A DNA stretch of 64,000 nt. It comes from Microbacterium rhizosphaerae (GTDB lineage: Bacteria > Actinomycetota > Actinomycetes > Actinomycetales > Microbacteriaceae). The notes beneath the pieces were generated by a model. That model ran no database searches. It worked only from the letters and a program-made list of their open reading frames with translations, and was not told the origin of the DNA. Both the position numbers and the translations under genes were made by a program. The DNA lies in the NCBI RefSeq assembly GCF_034120055.1, contig NZ_CP139368.1, positions 248,001 to 312,000 on the forward strand, given 5' to 3'. The first letter of the stretch is position 1, and each line of letters starts with the position of its first letter. Positions 16,431-26,120 of the stretch are shown in pieces.

Positions 16431-17669
16431 ATGGTCTTCGAAGGATCGAGCGCCGCGCTCTCCCACACCGGCAAGGTGCGGTCGAACAACCAGGACTCCG
16501 GCTATGCCGGATCCAATCTGTTCGTCGTCGCGGACGGCATGGGCGGTCACGCGGGCGGCGACGTCGCATCCAGCCTCGCGGTCACTCGTCTGGAGGACCT
16601 CGACCGCGCGTTCACCACGACCTCCGAGGCGGAGCGCGCGCTGCAGAGCGCGGTGACAGATGCTGCGCAGGACCTCATCTCGACCGTGCGGGCCCGTCCC
16701 GAGCTCGCCGGCATGGGCACCACCGTGAGCGCGTTGATCATGGTCGACGACTACGCCGTGATCGCGCACATCGGCGACTCGCGCATCTATCTGTTCCGCG
16801 ACGGCGCGCTCACGCAGATCACGACCGACCACACCTTCGTGCAGCGCCTCGTCGACTCCGGCCGCATCACCGTGGAGGAGGCGCGCTACCACCCGCGCCG
16901 CTCGGTTCTCATGCGCGTTCTCGGAGACCAGGATCCCGATCCCGAGATCGACACGTTCATCATGCCGACCCAGCCGGGCGACCGCTGGCTGCTGTGCTCG
17001 GACGGCCTCTCCGGCGTCGTCGACGACGCACACAGCTCGAAGGCGCTCGGGCTCGGGCTCGCCCCCGGCCGCACCGCGGACCTGCTGCTCAAGCAGGCCC
17101 TCGACGCGGGGGCGCCCGACAACGTCACGATCGTCATCGTCGACGTAGGCGGCGCGCATCCCGTCTTCTCGGGAACCCCGACCATCGTCGGCTCGGCCTC
17201 CAACCCGCGCGGCGTCGAGGTGCCGGCCGCGCGCGCGGGGCGGGCGGGATGGCTGCACGCCGCACGGGTGGCCGCCAACGAGCCCACGCACTTCGAGCCC
17301 GCGCCGGAGTTCCTCGAGGAGCTCATCGAGGAGGACAAGCGTCGCGCACGACGACGCCGCATCGGGTGGATCGTCGGCCTCCTCGTCGTCCTGGCCGCGT
17401 TCGCCGCCGGCCTCTTCGCCGCCTACCAGTGGACGCAGACGCGCTACTTCGTAGGCGCTGACGACGACACCGTGGTGATCTTCCGCGGCATCCAGCAGGA
17501 CATCGGACCGATCTCCCTGTCCTCCCCGTACGAGGACACCGGGCTCGCCCTGGACTCGCTGTCGGACTTCAACCGCGCCACCGTGGAGGCCACCATCCCC
17601 GCGTCGTCCCTCGCCGAGGCCGAGGAGATCGTGGCGCGGCTCGAGTCGGTCTCAGGGGGTGGACAATGA
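16431..17669 (+). CDS. pstP: PP2C-family Ser/Thr phosphatase PstP
   Basis: This 412-residue membrane protein dephosphorylates PknA, PknB and their targets. The cytoplasmic PP2C domain (about 1-235) shows all metal-binding motifs: VRSNNQDSG, VADGMGGHAGGD, HIGDSRIYLFR, LLCSDGLSG and DNVTIVIVD. A juxtamembrane linker follows, then one helix (about 305-327) and an extracellular C-terminal domain of about 85 residues. The domain order and length match actinobacterial PstP. It sits between fhaB and rodA, and its stop codon overlaps the rodA start. Confidence 0.95.
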   Translation: MVFEGSSAALSHTGKVRSNNQDSGYAGSNLFVVADGMGGHAGGDVASSLAVTRLEDLDRAFTTTSEAERALQSAVTDAAQDLISTVRARPELAGMGTTVSALIMVDDYAVIAHIGDSRIYLFRDGALTQITTDHTFVQRLVDSGRITVEEARYHPRRSVLMRVLGDQDPDPEIDTFIMPTQPGDRWLLCSDGLSGVVDDAHSSKALGLGLAPGRTADLLLKQALDAGAPDNVTIVIVDVGGAHPVFSGTPTIVGSASNPRGVEVPAARAGRAGWLHAARVAANEPTHFEPAPEFLEELIEEDKRRARRRRIGWIVGLLVVLAAFAAGLFAAYQWTQTRYFVGADDDTVVIFRGIQQDIGPISLSSPYEDTGLALDSLSDFNRATVEATIPASSLAEAEEIVARLESVSGGGQ

Positions 17670-19141
17670 CGGATGCCGCCGCCACCGGCCCTGTACGACC
17701 GGACGCCACGACCGAGCCGCCGCGCACAACGGAGCCGCCGCGCACGACGCCGCAGCCGAGCGACGATGCCGGGCCCGCGACCGACACCGCGGTCCTGCGC
17801 GCCCTGAAGAAGATCCGCGTTCCGCAGACGCGCCGCAACCGGGAGCTCGGTCTGCTCGTCTTCGCGTTCGTCATCAACGGCGCCGCCATCGCGCTCGTCC
17901 AGCTCGGCGCAGCGGGCCGGCTGGACCCGAAGTTCCTCATCTATCTGGGCGGCCTGACCGCGCTCGTCGTCGCCCTGCACATCGTGCTCAGGCTGCGGGC
18001 GAGGGATGCCGACCCCTTCGTCGTGCCGATCGCCACGCTCCTGACGGGCATCGGGCTCGCCGAGATCTACCGCATCGACGTCGCCGTGCACGTGCACGGC
18101 TGGGCCGCCTACTCGACTCGTCAGCTGGCGTGGGCCGGCATCGCCCTCGTCGGAGCGATCGCGGTGGTGCTGCTGCTGCGGAACTACCGCGTGCTCTTCC
18201 GGTACACGTACATCGCGGGGTTCGCCGGAGTCTTCCTGCTCCTGCTCCCGATCGTGCCGGGTCTCGGCGCGAAGGCGAACGCCGACGTGTGGGTCCGACT
18301 CGGATTCTTCTCGTTCCAGCCGGGCGAGCTTGCGAAGATCGCCCTGGGCATCTTCTTCGCCGGGTATCTCGTGCGCACGCGGGAGAGCCTCACGTCCACC
18401 GGCACGCGCTTCCTCGGCCTCACGTGGCCCCGCGCCCGCGAGCTCGGCCCGATCCTCGTGGTCTGGGCGGTCTCACTCGGCATCATCGTGCTGCAGCGCG
18501 ATCTCGGCACCGGTCTGCTCATCTTCGGCATGTTCGTCGCGATGCTCTACGTCGCGACCGGCAAGACGAGCTGGGTCGTCCTCGGTGTGCTGCTCGCCGC
18601 GGGCGGCGCGTTCCTGGCGTCTCGGATCCTGCCGTACGTCGGCGGCCGCTTCGAGAACTGGCTCAACGCCTTCGATCCCGCGGTCATCAACGCCACCGGC
18701 GGCAGCTACCAGCTCGTGCAGGGGATCTTCGGACTCGCGCAGGGCGGCCTGATCGGCACCGGTCTGGGTCAGGGCCGGCCGTACATCACGCCCCTGTCGC
18801 AGAGCGACTACATCTTCGCGAGCCTCGGCGAGGAGATCGGCCTCATCGGCGTCTTCGCGCTCCTGTGCCTCTACATGGTGTTCGCGAGCCGCGGCATCCG
18901 CATCGGACTGGCCGGACAGGACGACTTCGGCAAGCTGCTCGCGACCGGCCTCTCGTTCACGATCGCCCTGCAGGTCTTCATCATGGTCGGCGGTGTGACG
19001 CGCATCATCCCGCTCACGGGTCTCACGACACCGTTCCTGGCGGCGGGCGGGTCGTCGCTGGTGGCGAACTGGATCATCGTGGCGTTGCTGCTGCGGATCT
19101 CGGATGCGGTCCGCAACCGCCCGCGGGTGGTGATCGGATGA
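17666..19141 (+). CDS. rodA: RodA/FtsW-family peptidoglycan glycosyltransferase
   Basis: A 491-residue SEDS protein that polymerises lipid II into glycan strands. After a Thr/Pro-rich cytoplasmic tail (residues 1-60) there are about 12 helices. Family motifs include FQPGELAKIALGIFFAGYL, QRDLGTGLLIFGMF with its catalytic-region Asp, and SQSDYIFASLGEEIG. It pairs with the transpeptidase PbpA encoded next. The ATG overlaps the pstP stop codon. In actinobacteria this copy serves elongation and septal growth under control of the neighbouring kinases. Confidence 0.95.
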   Translation: MTDAAATGPVRPDATTEPPRTTEPPRTTPQPSDDAGPATDTAVLRALKKIRVPQTRRNRELGLLVFAFVINGAAIALVQLGAAGRLDPKFLIYLGGLTALVVALHIVLRLRARDADPFVVPIATLLTGIGLAEIYRIDVAVHVHGWAAYSTRQLAWAGIALVGAIAVVLLLRNYRVLFRYTYIAGFAGVFLLLLPIVPGLGAKANADVWVRLGFFSFQPGELAKIALGIFFAGYLVRTRESLTSTGTRFLGLTWPRARELGPILVVWAVSLGIIVLQRDLGTGLLIFGMFVAMLYVATGKTSWVVLGVLLAAGGAFLASRILPYVGGRFENWLNAFDPAVINATGGSYQLVQGIFGLAQGGLIGTGLGQGRPYITPLSQSDYIFASLGEEIGLIGVFALLCLYMVFASRGIRIGLAGQDDFGKLLATGLSFTIALQVFIMVGGVTRIIPLTGLTTPFLAAGGSSLVANWIIVALLLRISDAVRNRPRVVIG

Positions 19142-19199
19142 CACACGGTACGCGTCCGGGTGCGCGCCGGCGCACCCATCGCCCGAAGGGGGCGGTCCG

Positions 19200-20660
19200 A
19201 TGACGAAAGAGCTGCGACGGCTGAGCATCGTCATCCTCTTCATGTTCCTCGCCCTGTTCGCGTCGACGACGATCATCCAGGTCGTGCAGGCGGATGCGCT
19301 GGCCCAGAACACCCACAACACCCGGGCGCGCTACGACGCCTACCAGGTGCAGCGCGGCTCGATCATCGCGAGCGGCTCGGCGATCGCCTCGTCCGTGCCG
19401 TCGAAAGACGTCTACGTGTGGCAACGGGTGTACTCCGACGGAAAGATGTGGGCTCCCGTGACGGGCTGGTTCAACCCCGCACTCGGGTCCGCGTCGGGCA
19501 TCGAGAAGGCGATGAACGGCGCCCTCGGCGGCACCGCCGGGTCGCTGTTCATCGCGCGCATCGAGCAGATCCTCACAGGCCAGCCACCGCGTGGGGCGAA
19601 CGTCGAGCTGTCGCTGGATGCGACGGTGCAGAAGGCCGCCTTCGACGCCCTCGGCAACCTCCAGGGCGCGGTGATCGCGATCGAACCGAAGACCGGCCGC
19701 GTCCTCGCGATGGTGACGAGTCCGACGTACGACGCGAACACCCTCGCATCGCACGACACGAAGGCCGTCAATGCCGCGTACGACGCGCTGGACGCCGACC
19801 CGACGCATCCCCTCTACAACCGCGCGATCGGCGGCAACCTCAACCCGCCCGGATCGACGTTCAAGCTCGTCACCGCATCCGCGGCCCTCGCGACCGGCAA
19901 GTACACCCCGCAGTCGACCCTGCCGAACCTCGCCGCGTATCAGCTCCCGCAGTCGACAGCCGTCGTGCACAACGACACCGGCGGCACGTGCGGACCGGGC
20001 GACACGGTGACCATCGCCGACGCGCTGCGCCTCAGCTGCAACATCCCGATGGCGGAGCTCGCCGTCCAACTGGGCGACGAGACGATCCGCGCGGAGGCGG
20101 AGAAGTACGGCTTCAACAAGAGCTTCGACATCCCGCTCGCCTCGACGCCGTCGACCTACCCGCGCTCCATCCAGGACGACGCACAGACCGCACTGAGCGG
20201 CTTCGGCCAGGGCAAGGTGCTGGCTTCGCCGCTGCAGATGGCGATGGTGTCCGCGGGGATCGCGAACGGCGGCGTCGTGATGAATCCGCGCATGGTCGAC
20301 CGTGTGATCAACCCCGATCTGTCCGTGCAGCAGACGTTCGGGAGCACGCAATTCGGCAGGGCGCTGGACGCGAGTCTCGACGCGCAGATGGTCCAGATGA
20401 TGGTCGCGAATGTCAGTGACGGCATTGCGACGAATGCAAGAATAGACGGGGTCGACGTGGGCGGTAAGACGGGCACGGCAGAGAACGGACCGGACAAGCC
20501 GTACACACTCTGGTTCACCGGATTCGCACCCGCCGAGAACCCGCAGGTCGCCGTTGCCGTCGTTGTCGAGAACGGTGGCGGCAAGGGGCAGTCAGGCAGC
20601 GGCAACACCATCGCCGCGCCGATCGCGAAGAAGGTCATGGAGGCGGTGCTGGGCAGATGA
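19200..20660 (+). CDS. pbpA: Class B penicillin-binding protein PbpA
   Basis: A 486-residue transpeptidase that cross-links peptidoglycan. One N-terminal transmembrane helix (about 8-28) is followed by a short dimerisation region and the transpeptidase domain. The active-site triad is visible: Ser219-Thr-Phe-Lys222, Ser279-Cys-Asn281 and Lys423-Thr-Gly-Thr. There is no PASTA domain, which fits PbpA rather than PonA or PBP2x types. The ATG at 19200 is 58 bases after the rodA stop; an earlier in-frame start would add only a basic, unconserved stretch. It overlaps pknA by four bases. Confidence 0.95.
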   Translation: MTKELRRLSIVILFMFLALFASTTIIQVVQADALAQNTHNTRARYDAYQVQRGSIIASGSAIASSVPSKDVYVWQRVYSDGKMWAPVTGWFNPALGSASGIEKAMNGALGGTAGSLFIARIEQILTGQPPRGANVELSLDATVQKAAFDALGNLQGAVIAIEPKTGRVLAMVTSPTYDANTLASHDTKAVNAAYDALDADPTHPLYNRAIGGNLNPPGSTFKLVTASAALATGKYTPQSTLPNLAAYQLPQSTAVVHNDTGGTCGPGDTVTIADALRLSCNIPMAELAVQLGDETIRAEAEKYGFNKSFDIPLASTPSTYPRSIQDDAQTALSGFGQGKVLASPLQMAMVSAGIANGGVVMNPRMVDRVINPDLSVQQTFGSTQFGRALDASLDAQMVQMMVANVSDGIATNARIDGVDVGGKTGTAENGPDKPYTLWFTGFAPAENPQVAVAVVVENGGGKGQSGSGNTIAAPIAKKVMEAVLGR

Positions 20661-22399
20661 GACCGACGCAGGGAGTGACCTTCGGCGGGCGCTACGAGCT
20701 CGAGACTCGGATCGCGATCGGCGGCATGGGCGAGGTGTGGGAGGCTACCGACCACGTCATCGGCCGCACCGTCGCCATCAAGATCCTCAAGGACGAGTAC
20801 ATGGGCGACCCGGGCTTCCTCGAGCGCTTCCGCGCCGAGGCCCGTCACGCCGCGCTCGTCAACCACGAGGGCATCGCCAGTGTCTTCGATTACGGCGAGG
20901 AGAACGGAAGCGCCTTCCTGGTCATGGAGCTCGTGCCCGGTGAGGCGCTATCCACCATCCTCGAGCGCGAGGGCTCCCTGTCCACCGACAAGACGCTGGA
21001 CATCGTCGCCCAGACGGCGGCGGCCCTGCAGGCCGCGCACGCTGCGGGCCTGGTGCACCGCGACATCAAGCCGGGCAACCTGCTGATCACGCCCGATGGC
21101 CGCGTCAAGATCACCGACTTCGGCATCGCCCGCATCGCCGACCAGGTCCCACTCACGGCGACCGGCCAGGTGATGGGCACCGTGCAGTACCTCTCGCCCG
21201 AGCAGGCGTCGGGGCACCCGGCATCCCCCGCCACCGACATCTACTCGCTCGGCATCGTGGCCTACGAGTCCCTCGCGGGCAAGCGCCCGTTCACCGGCGA
21301 GTCGCAGGTCGCGATCGCGATGGCCCAGATCAACGAACAGCCCCCGCCGCTGCCGCCCACGGTGTCGCAGCCGGTGCAGAACTTCGTGATGGCCATGATC
21401 GCGAAGAAGCCCGACGAGCGTCCGGCCACCGCGTCCGATGTGGCGCGCGCGGCGACAGCCCTGCGCCGCGGTGACGTCGCCGCCGCGGCTGCTGTCGTCC
21501 CCGCCATCGCCCTCGGCGTCGCCGGCCTGGCTGCGGCGGACGGGTTCACGCAGCTGCTCGGCGCCCAGAACACGGGCACCGCCACCCAGCTGATGCCTGC
21601 AGCCGACGCCGTGGCCGTCGAGGAGTCGACGGAGAAGAAGAAGCGCAGCCCCTGGACCTGGCCGCTCATCGCGCTCATCGCCCTGCTGCTCATCGTCCTC
21701 ATCGGCACGCTCTGGGCGCTGCTCGCCAACAACGGCAACGCCGCGGCGCCGATCACTTCGAAGACCCACACGTCGGCTCCGCCGTCGCCGACTCCGAGCA
21801 ACACCCCGACGACCGTCGACGTCGCCTCGCTCGGCCTCGTGGGGCAGAAGTGCGACTCCGCCATGACCGCGGCGAGCAGCGCGGGCCTCGTGCCGACGCT
21901 CGATCCGAAGGCGGCGACCCCGTCGACGAGCGATCAGCAGGGAACCGTGGCCTCGACCAACCCGTCCGGCGGCAATGCCGACAAGGGGTCGTCGATCACG
22001 ATCACGTGCTACGGGCAGCTTCCCGACATCAAGGGTCCGTCGTCGGCTCCCCAGCTGACGCAGAACGGGCAGGCGGTCGCGACGGTCGTCGCAGGATCTA
22101 CCGTGACGGTGAACTGGGCCGCATTCACATGCCCGAGCGGCACCGGCGCCCTCAGCGGCTACACGCTCAACGTCACGGGCGGCACTCTGCCCAACGGCAC
22201 GCAGACGTCGAACTTCGACCCGGGCACCCGCACGGCTCAGATGACGGTCGCCAACCAGCCCGGCGGCACCGTGACGGCCAGCTACCTCGCGCTGTGCAGC
22301 GGGTCCGCCGGCCAGCGCGAGTCGGGCAGCTCGCCGACGGTGCAGGCATCCATCACCGCTCCCCCGCCTGCGACTCCGCTCCCCACCCCGACTCCCTGA
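20657..22399 (+). CDS. pknA: Ser/Thr protein kinase PknA with extracellular PASTA and beta-rich domains
   Basis: The 580-residue kinase has a Hanks-type catalytic domain (about 11-270) with the Gly loop [10 protein letters not shown], Lys42, the catalytic HRDIKPGN at 134-141, and DFG at 154-156. A single helix near 332-355 leads outside. There a PASTA domain (near 390-450) is followed by a beta-rich segment of about 100 residues with paired cysteines. Mycobacterial PknA lacks PASTA domains, so the ectodomain is richer here. It probably senses cell-wall fragments and phosphorylates FHA proteins and cell-wall enzymes of this operon. Confidence 0.92.
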   Translation: MRPTQGVTFGGRYELETRIAIGGMGEVWEATDHVIGRTVAIKILKDEYMGDPGFLERFRAEARHAALVNHEGIASVFDYGEENGSAFLVMELVPGEALSTILEREGSLSTDKTLDIVAQTAAALQAAHAAGLVHRDIKPGNLLITPDGRVKITDFGIARIADQVPLTATGQVMGTVQYLSPEQASGHPASPATDIYSLGIVAYESLAGKRPFTGESQVAIAMAQINEQPPPLPPTVSQPVQNFVMAMIAKKPDERPATASDVARAATALRRGDVAAAAAVVPAIALGVAGLAAADGFTQLLGAQNTGTATQLMPAADAVAVEESTEKKKRSPWTWPLIALIALLLIVLIGTLWALLANNGNAAAPITSKTHTSAPPSPTPSNTPTTVDVASLGLVGQKCDSAMTAASSAGLVPTLDPKAATPSTSDQQGTVASTNPSGGNADKGSSITITCYGQLPDIKGPSSAPQLTQNGQAVATVVAGSTVTVNWAAFTCPSGTGALSGYTLNVTGGTLPNGTQTSNFDPGTRTAQMTVANQPGGTVTASYLALCSGSAGQRESGSSPTVQASITAPPPATPLPTPTP

Positions 22400-22471
22400 T
22401 CCATGGCGGAGCAGGGGTCGGAGGTCCGTGAGGGCACCTCGGTTAGGCTGACGATGAACTCAGGGAGTGAA

Positions 22472-24157
22472 GTGTCGGCCGATCCTCGCGTGCTTTCCGG
22501 GCGCTATCGCGTCGACGAGCCGATCGGCCGTGGCGGTATGGCGAGCGTCTACCGCGGATACGATCTGACGCTCGGCCGCGATGTCGCGATCAAGCTCCTT
22601 CACCGTGATCTGGCGATGGATGCGGCGTTCCGCACGCGCTTCCGGCTCGAGGCCCAAGCCGCGTCCCGCATGGCGCACCCGACGATCGTCCGCGTCTTCG
22701 ACGCCGGTGAGGACACCGAAGAGGGCCCCGACGGCACGCGGCTCCCGGTCCCCTACATCGTCATGGAGCTCGTGGAGGGCACCCTCCTGAAGGACCTCAT
22801 CGCCGAGGGGCCGGTCGGCATCCAGGACTCGATCCGCTTCATGGACGGCATTCTCGAGGCCCTCGAGTATTCGCACCGGGCGGGAGTGGTCCACCGCGAC
22901 ATCAAGCCGGGCAACGTCATGATCACGACGGCCGGTCAGGTGAAGGTCATGGACTTCGGCATCGCCCGCGCGGTGTCCGACTCGTCGTCCACGGTCGCGG
23001 AGACCACCACGATCCTCGGCACGGCGGCGTACTTCTCCCCCGAGCAGGCCAAGGGCGAGTCCGTCGACGCCCGCGCCGACCTCTACTCGGCCGGTGTGGT
23101 GCTGTTCGAACTCCTCACCGGGCGCCAGCCGTTCCGCGGCGAATCGCCGGTCGCGGTCGCCTACCAGCATGTCAGCGAGGCGCCGGTGGCGCCGAGCGAG
23201 CTGGTGCCCAGCATCCCGCGGTCACTCGATGCGGTCGTGCTGCGCGCTCTCGCCAAGGACCCATTTCAGCGGTATCCGGATGCAGCGGCCTTCCGCTCGG
23301 CACTCGATGCGTCGGTCTACGGCGCGGGGCCGTCCCAGCGCCAGGTCGACACGCTGACCAACGAGCTGTACGGCCCGAGCACGAGGAACGCTGCCGATAC
23401 CGCACGTTCGCTGCGGCAACTGAGCACCGACACGACGATGACGCGGACGCAGTCCGCTCCCCCTGTGGCGTGGATCTGGGCCGGAGTCGCCCTCATCGCC
23501 GTGCTGCTGATCTCCCTGCTCTTCTGGGTCGTCACTCTGCGCGCGCCGGGCGGCGCGCCGACGAGCGCCAACGTCGTGCCGGACGTCACCTCGATGACCT
23601 ACGCCAAGGCGAGCGCGATCCTCGGCAAGCAGGACCTCATCGCGGTGCGCATCGACGAGCCCAGCTCGACCGTGGCGCAGGGCAACGTCATCCGCACGGA
23701 TCCGGGTGCGAACACGGCCGTCGTCAAGGGGCAGAAGGTCGAGATCTACGTCTCGAAGGGGCCGCAGACCTCCACGGTCCCGACGCTCGTCGGACTGCCG
23801 CAGGCGGGTGCCGAGCAGGCCATCGCCGACGCAGGGCTCCAGGTCGGCACCGAGACGCCACAGGACGACCCCAACCAGGCCGCGGGAACCGTGCTGTCCA
23901 CCGATCAGCAATCGGGCACGAAGGTTCCGACCGGGACGGTCGTCAATCTGATCGTCGCCTCCGGACAGGTCGTCATCGTGGATGTGACCGGCTACACGGT
24001 GGATGCTGCGACCCGTCAGCTGGAGGACCTCGGCCTCACGGTGAACACGGCTGATGATCCGTCGTGTTCGGCGAAGGGAACGGTCAGCACGCAGTCCATC
24101 GCACCGGGCAAGGCGCCGATCCACTCGACGATCACGCTCACCGTCTGCAGCGGCTGA
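22472..24157 (+). CDS. pknB: Ser/Thr protein kinase PknB with PASTA repeats
   Basis: A 561-residue kinase with a catalytic domain at about 10-275: IGRGGMASVYRGYD loop, Lys41, [11 protein letters not shown], and an APE-equivalent FSPEQA. A membrane helix lies near 330-355, and three PASTA domains follow outside and bind muropeptides. It is the master regulator of cell-wall synthesis in this cluster. The GTG at 22472 was chosen because AGGGAG lies 4 nt upstream and the protein then starts as homologues do; ATG codons at 22454 and 22403 are alternatives. A TAGGCT hexamer at 22444 suggests an extra internal promoter. Confidence 0.93.
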   Translation: MSADPRVLSGRYRVDEPIGRGGMASVYRGYDLTLGRDVAIKLLHRDLAMDAAFRTRFRLEAQAASRMAHPTIVRVFDAGEDTEEGPDGTRLPVPYIVMELVEGTLLKDLIAEGPVGIQDSIRFMDGILEALEYSHRAGVVHRDIKPGNVMITTAGQVKVMDFGIARAVSDSSSTVAETTTILGTAAYFSPEQAKGESVDARADLYSAGVVLFELLTGRQPFRGESPVAVAYQHVSEAPVAPSELVPSIPRSLDAVVLRALAKDPFQRYPDAAAFRSALDASVYGAGPSQRQVDTLTNELYGPSTRNAADTARSLRQLSTDTTMTRTQSAPPVAWIWAGVALIAVLLISLLFWVVTLRAPGGAPTSANVVPDVTSMTYAKASAILGKQDLIAVRIDEPSSTVAQGNVIRTDPGANTAVVKGQKVEIYVSKGPQTSTVPTLVGLPQAGAEQAIADAGLQVGTETPQDDPNQAAGTVLSTDQQSGTKVPTGTVVNLIVASGQVVIVDVTGYTVDAATRQLEDLGLTVNTADDPSCSAKGTVSTQSIAPGKAPIHSTITLTVCSG

Positions 24158-24166
24158 CCGCCCGGC

Positions 24167-24799
24167 TCAGAGCCGATGGGGTGCCAACCGCGCGCCCCGC
24201 GCGGCAGCTCCTGCCGCCCCGGTCTGCTCGAGCCAGTTGCCCAGCAGCCGGTAGCCGCCCTCGGTGAGGACGCTCTCGGGGTGGAACTGCACGCCCTGCA
24301 CGGGCGCCGAGCGGTGGCGAACACCCATGATGACCCCCGCGTCCGTGCGCGCGGTGACGACGAGCTCGTCCGGGACGCTCTCCGGCACGATCGCCAGGGA
24401 GTGATACCGGCCCGCGATGAACGGATCGGGCAGGCCCGCGAACAGAGGGTCCCCGTCGTGGTGCACGGTGGATGTCATCCCGTGCATGAGCTCCGGCGCA
24501 TGGTCGACGTGCCCGCCGTACGCCTCGGCGATCGCCTGGTGGCCGAGGCATACGCCGAGCAGAGGGATGCCGTCGGCCGCAGCCGCCTTCACGACCGGGA
24601 TGGATGCCCCGGCGTCGCCGGGCGTGCCCGGGCCCGGCGAGACGAGCACGCCGTGGTGTCCGCGGATCGTCGGGGACGCCGCATCCATCGCGATCTCGTC
24701 GGCCTCGACGAGATCGACGTCGGCGCCCAGCTCGCGGAGGTAGTCGACGAGGGTGAAGACGAAGCTGTCGTGGTTGTCCACCACGAGGATGCGGCTCAC
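24167..24799 (-). CDS. Class I glutamine amidotransferase (PabA/TrpG-like)
   Basis: This 210-residue glutaminase supplies ammonia for aminodeoxychorismate or anthranilate synthesis. The catalytic triad is present: Cys84 in GVCLGHQ, and His173 and Glu175 in QFHPESVLTE. No PabB or TrpE partner is nearby. In related actinobacteria the copy next to sortase E and pknB is usually annotated as aminodeoxychorismate/anthranilate synthase component II. The GTG start overlaps the stop codon of the small gene upstream. The gene is convergent with pknB, only nine bases apart. Confidence 0.9.
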   Translation of the reverse strand: MSRILVVDNHDSFVFTLVDYLRELGADVDLVEADEIAMDAASPTIRGHHGVLVSPGPGTPGDAGASIPVVKAAAADGIPLLGVCLGHQAIAEAYGGHVDHAPELMHGMTSTVHHDGDPLFAGLPDPFIAGRYHSLAIVPESVPDELVVTARTDAGVIMGVRHRSAPVQGVQFHPESVLTEGGYRLLGNWLEQTGAAGAAARGARLAPHRL

Positions 24800-24951
24800 G
24801 AGACCGTGGCGTCCTGCGGGTCGACGATCGTGCTCACCCACGGGAAGACGAACCAGAACAGCGCGTACAGAACCGCAGCCGCCAGGGCGAGCAGGATGAC
24901 GACCCGCACCCACCACGGGCCGGGAAGGATGCGCCAGAGGGCTGCGTACAT
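24796..24951 (-). CDS. 51-residue membrane protein of unknown function
   Basis: A short gene between sortase E and the amidotransferase. Its stop codon overlaps the GTG of the amidotransferase and its ATG lies 13 bases after the srtE stop, so it belongs to the same transcription unit. The product has one strong hydrophobic segment (about residues 17-39, VVILLALAAAVLYALFWFVF) with a Trp- and Pro-rich N-terminus and an acidic C-terminus. I do not recognise the family. Tight coupling on both sides supports that it is real. Confidence 0.7.
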   Translation of the reverse strand: MYAALWRILPGPWWVRVVILLALAAAVLYALFWFVFPWVSTIVDPQDATVS

Positions 24952-24964
24952 CGTTCGACCGTCC

Positions 24965-25762
24965 TCACGACACCGGATCGAGGGATGCGGGCGCCCCCGC
25001 CGAGCGCGGGGTGAACGACTCGAACGTGCTGTAGGCCACGATCCGCTCGGACTTGGAGTACATCGGGCTGCAGCTGGTCATCGTGAGGTACTTGCCGTCC
25101 GCCGCGACCCCGACCTGCTGCGGCACCGGCAGCAGCACCTCGACGGCATCAGGCTTCACGTACTCCAGCGTACGGAACCGATACGTGTACCACCCCTGCG
25201 GGGTCTCCATCACGATGGCGTCGCCGACGTGCAGCGTCGCGATGAGGTTGAAGGGCTTGCCGAACGTCGTGCGATGTGCGGCGACCGCCATGTTGCCGGT
25301 CTCGCCCGGCATCGCCGTGCCCGGGTAGTGCCCGATGCCGATCGGATCGAGGGTCTTCGGGCGCGTGACGCCGCCGGCCATGCGCACGGCGTAGTCCGAA
25401 CCGAATCGCGGAATGTGCATGACGGCGAACACCTGACCGTCACCGGGCTGCGCCATGACCACGGGGTCCACGGTCACCGCGGGTCGGGTGGTGTCGGCCT
25501 CTGCGCTCGCAGACGGCGAGGGCGAGGGAGACGCGGATGCCGCCCAATCCTGCGACAGGGAGTTGCCGACCGCGTCGCGCTCGGCGGCGATGATCCAGTC
25601 CCCGATCCACAGCTGCCAGGCGACGAAGAGCAGCGCCACGACGCCGAGCGTGATCAGCAGCTCTCCGAGCACGCCGAGCACGCTCACCCGGTGACGAGGA
25701 CGTCGAGAACGTCGTTCGTCACCCAGCGGCTCCGCTGTCCGGGACCCGGGAACCTCTGACAC
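24965..25762 (-). CDS. srtE: Class E sortase
   Basis: A 265-residue transpeptidase that anchors proteins with LAxTG-type signals to the cell wall. It has a cytoplasmic basic tail, one helix (about 30-52), a Ser/Pro-rich linker, and a sortase domain from about 98. The catalytic residues are His163 (AAHRTT), Cys231 (TMTSCSP) and Arg240. High-GC actinobacteria use class E in place of class A as housekeeping sortase. The GTG at 25762 lies 6 nt after a TAGACT hexamer, suggesting a leaderless transcript. It leads the small membrane gene and the amidotransferase. Confidence 0.93.
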   Translation of the reverse strand: MSEVPGSRTAEPLGDERRSRRPRHRVSVLGVLGELLITLGVVALLFVAWQLWIGDWIIAAERDAVGNSLSQDWAASASPSPSPSASAEADTTRPAVTVDPVVMAQPGDGQVFAVMHIPRFGSDYAVRMAGGVTRPKTLDPIGIGHYPGTAMPGETGNMAVAAHRTTFGKPFNLIATLHVGDAIVMETPQGWYTYRFRTLEYVKPDAVEVLLPVPQQVGVAADGKYLTMTSCSPMYSKSERIVAYSTFESFTPRSAGAPASLDPVS

Positions 25763-25768
25763 ATCACG

Positions 25769-25774
25769 AGTCTA
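25769..25774 (-). promoter_or_regulatory. -10 hexamer of srtE, probably leaderless
   Basis: TAGACT (read on the minus strand) lies 6 nt before the srtE GTG at 25762. Confidence 0.5.
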
Positions 25775-25809
25775 TGTGGGCACGATTAAGAGGCCACCGA
25801 CGATCCGCC

Positions 25810-25815
25810 TACAAT
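25810..25815 (+). promoter_or_regulatory. -10 hexamer of crgA, probably leaderless
   Basis: TACAAT lies exactly 6 nt before the ATG at 25822, which favours that start over the ATG at 25816. Confidence 0.55.
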
Positions 25816-25821
25816 ATGGGC

Positions 25822-26061
25822 ATGGCACGATCAGGCAAGGGTGACGATCAGCTCACCGAACGGAGCGACGCAGACGCAGCGCCGAACCCGGTGTGGTTCA
25901 AGCCCATCATGATCGGGCTGATGCTCGTCGGTCTGGTGTGGGTGCTGGTCTTCTACCTGTCCGCCCAGCAGTACCCCATCCCCGGCATCGGCGCGTGGAA
26001 TCTCGTCATCGGCTTCGGCATCGCGTTCGTGGGCTTCCTGATGACGACGCGCTGGCGCTGA
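25822..26061 (+). CDS. crgA: Cell division protein CrgA
   Basis: CrgA is a small membrane protein that recruits and stabilises divisome components (FtsZ, FtsQ, FtsI, CwsA) in actinobacteria. The 79-residue product has a polar N-terminus and two helices (about 28-49 and 56-74) with the family motif NPVWFKPIMIGLM and a C-terminal TTRWR. The position near pknB and the sortase is the usual one. The ATG at 25822 is preferred because a TACAAT hexamer ends 6 nt upstream; the ATG six bases earlier is within the hexamer spacing. It is convergent with the rhomboid gene. Confidence 0.93.
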   Translation: MARSGKGDDQLTERSDADAAPNPVWFKPIMIGLMLVGLVWVLVFYLSAQQYPIPGIGAWNLVIGFGIAFVGFLMTTRWR

Positions 26062-26087
26062 CGACGACACGAATTACACCGGTGTGA

Positions 26088-26109
26088 TTCATCCCCAGCT
26101 GGGGATGAA
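26088..26109. terminator. Perfect 22-bp palindrome between crgA and rhomboid gene
   Basis: The palindrome is centred on CCCCAGCTGGGG. A shorter palindrome ACACCGGTGT lies just before it (26076-26085). It sits between convergent genes and can act as a bidirectional terminator. Confidence 0.7.
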
Positions 26110-26111
26110 CC

Positions 26112-26120
26112 TGTGGATAA
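26112..26120 (-). other. Isolated DnaA box
   Basis: TGTGGATAA, the complement of the consensus TTATCCACA, lies directly beside the rhomboid stop codon and 3 bases after the palindrome. It is about 14 kb from oriC. Confidence 0.55.

Noticed and set aside
24158..24166. Terminator between pknB and the amidotransferase
   Set aside because: Only a 5-bp stem is possible near 24160-24175, too weak to support a call.
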